NCBI GenBank assembly: GCA_964522745.1
Contig: CAZFWN010000003.1
Location: forward strand, 1-64,000
DNA length: 64,000 nt
Reading direction: 5' to 3'
DNA from: DATBHW01 sp964522745
GTDB lineage: Bacteria > Chloroflexota > Ktedonobacteria > Ktedonobacterales > DATBGS01
In this document: piece after piece, positions 60,802 to 64,000 of the stretch
Layout: the number at the start of each line of letters is the position of its first letter
How positions within the stretch are numbered: position 1 is the stretch's first letter
Made by a program: the position numbers and the translations under genes
The notes under the pieces: generated by a model
What the model was told of the DNA's origin: nothing
Database searches by the model: none
Seen by the model: only the letters and a program-made list of their open reading frames with translations

Positions 60802-63220
60802 TACGACTATCTCTAGTGAGGTCAAAAGCAATGGCGCGGTCCCGCGTCCGCAGGCAGGGCCGGCGACAGGACCACTTTCAGACGAGCAGCTTGAGAAGAT
60901 GCAGCGCTATTGGCAGGCCGCCAATTACCTGACTATTGGGCAAATCTATCTGCAAGACAATCCGCTGCTGCGCGAGCCGCTGCGCCCAGAGCATATTAAG
61001 CCCCGGCTGCTCGGCCATTGGGGCACCTCGCCTGGCCTGAGTTTTATCTATATCCATCTCAACTGGCTAATTCAAGAGCATGATGCAAACGTAATCTACC
61101 TGGCCGGCCCAGGACATGGTGGCCCGGCCCTGGTCGCCAATGTCTATCTTGAAGGCACCTACTCAGAGATTTACCCGGAGGTCTCGCAGAATGTGGCAGG
61201 TATGCGCCATCTGTTCCGCCAATTCTCTACGCCGGGCGGCATTCCCAGCCATGTAAGTGTGCCGACGCCCGGCTCGATTCATGAGGGCGGCGAGCTTGGT
61301 TACGTGCTGACGCATGCTTTTGGGGCAGCGTTTGATAACCCGGATTTGATTGTAGCTGCGGTGGTTGGCGATGGCGAGGCAGAGACAGGACCACTGGCCG
61401 GCTCCTGGAAAGGCACCAGCTTCCTCAATCCGGCGCGTGATGGCGCGGTCTTGCCCATTCTCCATCTGAACGGGTACAAGATTGGCGGTCCGACGGTCCT
61501 TGCCCGCTCCAGCGACGAGGAAGTACGCGGCATTCTGGAGGGGAATGGCTACGAGGTCTCCTTTATCGAGGGTGATGACCCCACGCGGCTGCACCAGGAA
61601 TTTGCCGCAGTGTTGGAGGCCAGCTACGCCAGGATTCGAGCGATTCAAGAGGAGGCGCGCGCGAAGGGCGTTACAGGGCGACCCCGCTGGCCGGCAATTG
61701 TGCTGCGCACCCCCAAGGGCTGGACCGGCCCGAAAGAAGTTGATGGTGTGCCGGTAGAAGGCACCTTCCGCGCCCATCAAGTGCCATTGGCGGAGGTCAA
61801 CTCAAACCCCGCGCATTTGGCACTGCTTGAGCAATGGATGCGCAGCTATCAACCAGAAACGTTGTTTGATGAAAATGGCAAATTCGTCCCTGACCTGGCC
61901 GAACTGGCGCCCAAGGGGGATCGCCGAATGGGGGCGAACCTACACGCAAACGGTGGCAAGCTGCTCGTAGAACTCACTATACCGGATTTTCGAGACTATG
62001 CCATCCCGGTCAGCCAGCCAGCACGCGAACACCACGAATCTACCCGCCAGCTTGGCAAGCTGCTGCGCGACATCTTTGTACAGAACAAAAATCAGGCAAA
62101 TTTCCGGCTCTTCTGCCCGGATGAGACCAACTCCAACCGGCTGGGCAACATCTTTGAGGTTGAGAATCGCTGCTTTGTGGGCAAGACTATCGATATTGAC
62201 GATCATATCTCGCCGGCTGGCCGGGTGATGGAGATACTCAGCGAGCATCTTTGCGAGGGCTGGCTGGAGGGCTATCTGCTCACCGGGCGTCATGGAATCT
62301 TTGCGACCTATGAGGCGTTTGCGATGGTCGCTGCCTCGATGATTGTACAGCATACCAAATGGCTGCAAGAGAGCCTTCGTCTCTCCTGGCGCGAGTCGGT
62401 TGCCTCGCTCAATATCCTGCTCACCTCGACGTGCTGGCGCAACGATCATAACGGCTTCAGCCATCAAGGCCCAGGGCTGATCGATGTGATGCTCTCCAAG
62501 CGCGGCACGGTGGCACGCATCTATCTGCCGCCAGATGCCAATTGTCTGCTTTCGGTGGCTGACCACTGCCTGCGCAGCCGCAACTATGTGAACCTGATCG
62601 TGATCGATAAACAGCCACAGTTACAGTGGTTGGATATGGATGCGGCCATTGAGCATTGTACTCGCGGCGCCTCTGTCTGGCAGTGGGCGAGCAACGACCA
62701 GGGCGAGGAGCCAGATGTCGTGCTGGGGTGTGCCGGCGACATTCCTACGCTAGAGACGATAGCAGCAGCCTGGTGGTTGCGCAATCATCTGCCCGATATG
62801 AAGGTGCGGGTGGTCAATGTCGTCGATTTGATGACGCTCTTCCCGCGTCAATTTCATCCGCACAGCATGGATGAGACTCAGTTCGTCAACCTCTTTACGG
62901 CCAACAAGCCGGTCATCTTTGCTTTTCATGGCTACCCACGCGCCATCCATGAAATTATACACGGACGGCCTAATGCTGAGCGCTTCCATGTGCGCGGCTT
63001 CAACGAGCAGGGCACCACAACGACGCCATTTGATATGGTGGTACTCAACGGTATGAGTCGCTATCACCTGTGCATCGAAGCCCTGCGGCGGGTGCCGCGC
63101 ATCCGCGAGCGCGCCCAGGGGCTGATCGATCAGTGCAACGCCTCGATTGCCAGGGCCGTAGCCTATTCACGCGAGCATCTGGAAGATATGCCCGAAGTCC
63201 GTGACTGGACCTGGAGCTAG
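60788..63220 (+). CDS. xfp: Phosphoketolase (xylulose-5-phosphate/fructose-6-phosphate)
   Basis: An 810-residue thiamine-diphosphate enzyme that splits xylulose 5-phosphate (and often fructose 6-phosphate) to acetyl phosphate and a sugar phosphate. Visible motifs: GHWGTSPGLSFIYIHLN, GPGHGGPALVANVYLEGTY, the ThDP/Mg motif VVGDGEAETGPLAGSWKG, and C-terminal HQGPGLIDVML and FHGYPRAIHEIIHGR. Length is typical for the family. The start is GTG at 60788, after GAGAGGATC, within the end of the acetate kinase gene. Confidence 0.95.
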   Translation: MYQFDTTISSEVKSNGAVPRPQAGPATGPLSDEQLEKMQRYWQAANYLTIGQIYLQDNPLLREPLRPEHIKPRLLGHWGTSPGLSFIYIHLNWLIQEHDANVIYLAGPGHGGPALVANVYLEGTYSEIYPEVSQNVAGMRHLFRQFSTPGGIPSHVSVPTPGSIHEGGELGYVLTHAFGAAFDNPDLIVAAVVGDGEAETGPLAGSWKGTSFLNPARDGAVLPILHLNGYKIGGPTVLARSSDEEVRGILEGNGYEVSFIEGDDPTRLHQEFAAVLEASYARIRAIQEEARAKGVTGRPRWPAIVLRTPKGWTGPKEVDGVPVEGTFRAHQVPLAEVNSNPAHLALLEQWMRSYQPETLFDENGKFVPDLAELAPKGDRRMGANLHANGGKLLVELTIPDFRDYAIPVSQPAREHHESTRQLGKLLRDIFVQNKNQANFRLFCPDETNSNRLGNIFEVENRCFVGKTIDIDDHISPAGRVMEILSEHLCEGWLEGYLLTGRHGIFATYEAFAMVAASMIVQHTKWLQESLRLSWRESVASLNILLTSTCWRNDHNGFSHQGPGLIDVMLSKRGTVARIYLPPDANCLLSVADHCLRSRNYVNLIVIDKQPQLQWLDMDAAIEHCTRGASVWQWASNDQGEEPDVVLGCAGDIPTLETIAAAWWLRNHLPDMKVRVVNVVDLMTLFPRQFHPHSMDETQFVNLFTANKPVIFAFHGYPRAIHEIIHGRPNAERFHVRGFNEQGTTTTPFDMVVLNGMSRYHLCIEALRRVPRIRERAQGLIDQCNASIARAVAYSREHLEDMPEVRDWTWS

Positions 63221-63235
63221 GTCTAATCAGAGCCA

Positions 63236-63269
63236 GCTGTAGCACCGGCCACCGTGTCGGCGCTACAGC
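63236..63269. terminator. Bidirectional hairpin between convergent genes, with dispersed repeat
   Basis: GCTGTAGC (63236-63243) pairs with GCTACAGC (63262-63269), with an inner CCG/CGG pair. It lies between the convergent phosphoketolase and F420 dehydrogenase genes. Positions 63239-63261 match the element at 49671-49693 at 21 of 23 bases. Confidence 0.6.
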
Positions 63270-63283
63270 GGCGATCATTCCCT

Positions 63284-64000
63284 TCAGCCCCAGCGCTTCC
63301 TCAGACGTGGCAGGATTTCTTTCGCGTAGAGTTGCAGGAAGCGCGATTGATCGTCTCCGGGCGCGTGGAAGACCAGATGGGTGAAGCCAAGCTTGATGTA
63401 GTGGCCGACCTGCTCCACATGCTCCTCCGGGTCGTTTGAAACCAACCAGCGACGGTGCGCCTGGTCTGCCACTGTCGCAGCCTTCTGCTCCATCTCGCGT
63501 GGATCATGAATGTTGGCTTTATCCTCGGCGGGCAGCGCGAGTGCTGCCCAGATGCGCGTATCATCCAGGGCGCGCTGGCGGTCTGTATCAAAAGAGACTT
63601 TGACCTCAATCATGCGCTCCAGGCTTTCAGGGTCGTGGCCTGCCGCTTTGGCCCCTTCCTCAACGGCGGGGAGCAACTGGTCCCGGTACAGTTCATCCCC
63701 TTTGCCAGAGGTGCAAATAAAGCCGTCACCCAGCCTTCCCGCCAGCTTTGCCGCAACTGGGCCGCCAGCGCCCAGATAGATCGGAACTGGCTGGTCGGGG
63801 CGGTCATAGATGGTGGCATTGCGTGTTCGGTAGTACGTGCCCTCGAAGCTGACCATCTCTTCCGACCAGAGCCGGCGAATCAATTCAACGGCCTCGCGCA
63901 GCCGTGCCAGCCGCTCTTTGGCCGCCGGCCATTCGGCAGCAGTCACGGCAATCTCATTGAGCGATTCTCCTGAACCGACTCCCAGAATAATGCGCCCAGG
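63284..64000 (-). CDS. fgd: F420-dependent glucose-6-phosphate dehydrogenase (partial)
   Basis: The C-terminal 238 codons of a luciferase-like monooxygenase fold enzyme; the N-terminus lies beyond the window end. It matches the actinobacterial F420-dependent glucose-6-phosphate dehydrogenase: LGVGSGESLNE, FEGTYYRTRNATIYDRP, GPVAAKLAGRLGDGFICTSGKG, HDPESLERMIEVKVSFD, RRWLVSNDPEEHV and LVFHAPGDDQ. It oxidises glucose 6-phosphate to 6-phosphogluconolactone and reduces F420. A related sugar or alcohol dehydrogenase of the same family is the alternative. Glucose-6-phosphate isomerase and 6-phosphogluconate dehydrogenase lie nearby. Confidence 0.88.
   Translation of the reverse strand, partial: PGRIILGVGSGESLNEIAVTAAEWPAAKERLARLREAVELIRRLWSEEMVSFEGTYYRTRNATIYDRPDQPVPIYLGAGGPVAAKLAGRLGDGFICTSGKGDELYRDQLLPAVEEGAKAAGHDPESLERMIEVKVSFDTDRQRALDDTRIWAALALPAEDKANIHDPREMEQKAATVADQAHRRWLVSNDPEEHVEQVGHYIKLGFTHLVFHAPGDDQSRFLQLYAKEILPRLRKRWG

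Overview
The window is a gene-dense bacterial chromosome segment. An aa3/caa3-type oxidase with a fused heme A/heme O synthase, several F420-type enzymes, ECF sigma factors paired with membrane proteins, and a CUAEP-tail radical SAM selenoprotein together suggest a Chloroflexota genome, probably Ktedonobacteria-like. That placement is inference from gene content; no rRNA or marker gene settles it.

Layout. 1-460: hairpin-rich noncoding DNA. 461-2278: a three-gene operon (hydrolase-like protein, unknown protein, tRNA-binding-domain protein). 2279-3166: noncoding, ending in three hairpins before an excisionase/integrase pair (3167-4514). 4592-7154: a radical SAM protein that reads through an in-frame TGA as selenocysteine, translationally coupled to a YggX-like gene and divergent from a short formyltransferase whose start lies inside a perfect palindrome. 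7161-9907: S9 peptidase and PRC-barrel protein. 9995-12794: cytosine deaminase and a convergent cytosine/purine permease with a structured leader. 13352-17774: orphan peptide-binding lipoprotein, ECF sigma factor with membrane partner, PPOX-fold enzyme. 17813-27856: a minus-strand operon-like cluster resembling acyclic terpene/isoprenoid-acid (Atu/Liu) catabolism: SDR, carboxylase beta, acyl-CoA dehydrogenase, split AtuA, enoyl-CoA hydratase, biotin carboxylase/carrier, acyl-CoA ligase. 27888-29772: FKBP isomerase and DUF1028 protein. 30099-36033: a complete dipeptide/oligopeptide ABC transporter (binding protein, two permeases, two ATPases). 36139-37547: hydrolase, metallo-hydrolase fragment, DUF983 protein.

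37724-50957: respiratory block with cupredoxin lipoprotein, SCO, fused CtaA-CtaB, CtaG, oxidase subunits II-I-IV-III, membrane proteins, a one-polypeptide kinase/receiver/DNA-binding regulator, a membrane-anchored receiver and a TlpA/ResA-like thioredoxin. 50991-53940: a bacterial homologue of eukaryotic ERG2/sigma-1 receptor, a DDN-like F420 enzyme and an AidB-like acyl-CoA dehydrogenase. 54146-56295: a second sigma factor plus membrane beta-propeller protein behind a perfect CRP-type palindrome. 56536-64000: sugar metabolism with 6-phosphogluconate dehydrogenase, glucose-6-phosphate isomerase, acetate kinase, phosphoketolase and an F420-dependent glucose-6-phosphate dehydrogenase cut by the window end.

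Working together: the last block would feed glucose 6-phosphate into F420 reduction and a phosphoketolase/acetate route, and the F420-type enzymes elsewhere could use the reduced cofactor. The oxidase block carries structural genes, heme A synthesis, copper delivery and adjacent redox/regulatory genes. The most unusual items are the selenoprotein (TGA at 4634-4636), the ERG2/sigma-1-like protein, the single-chain two-component regulator and the palindrome over the formyltransferase start.
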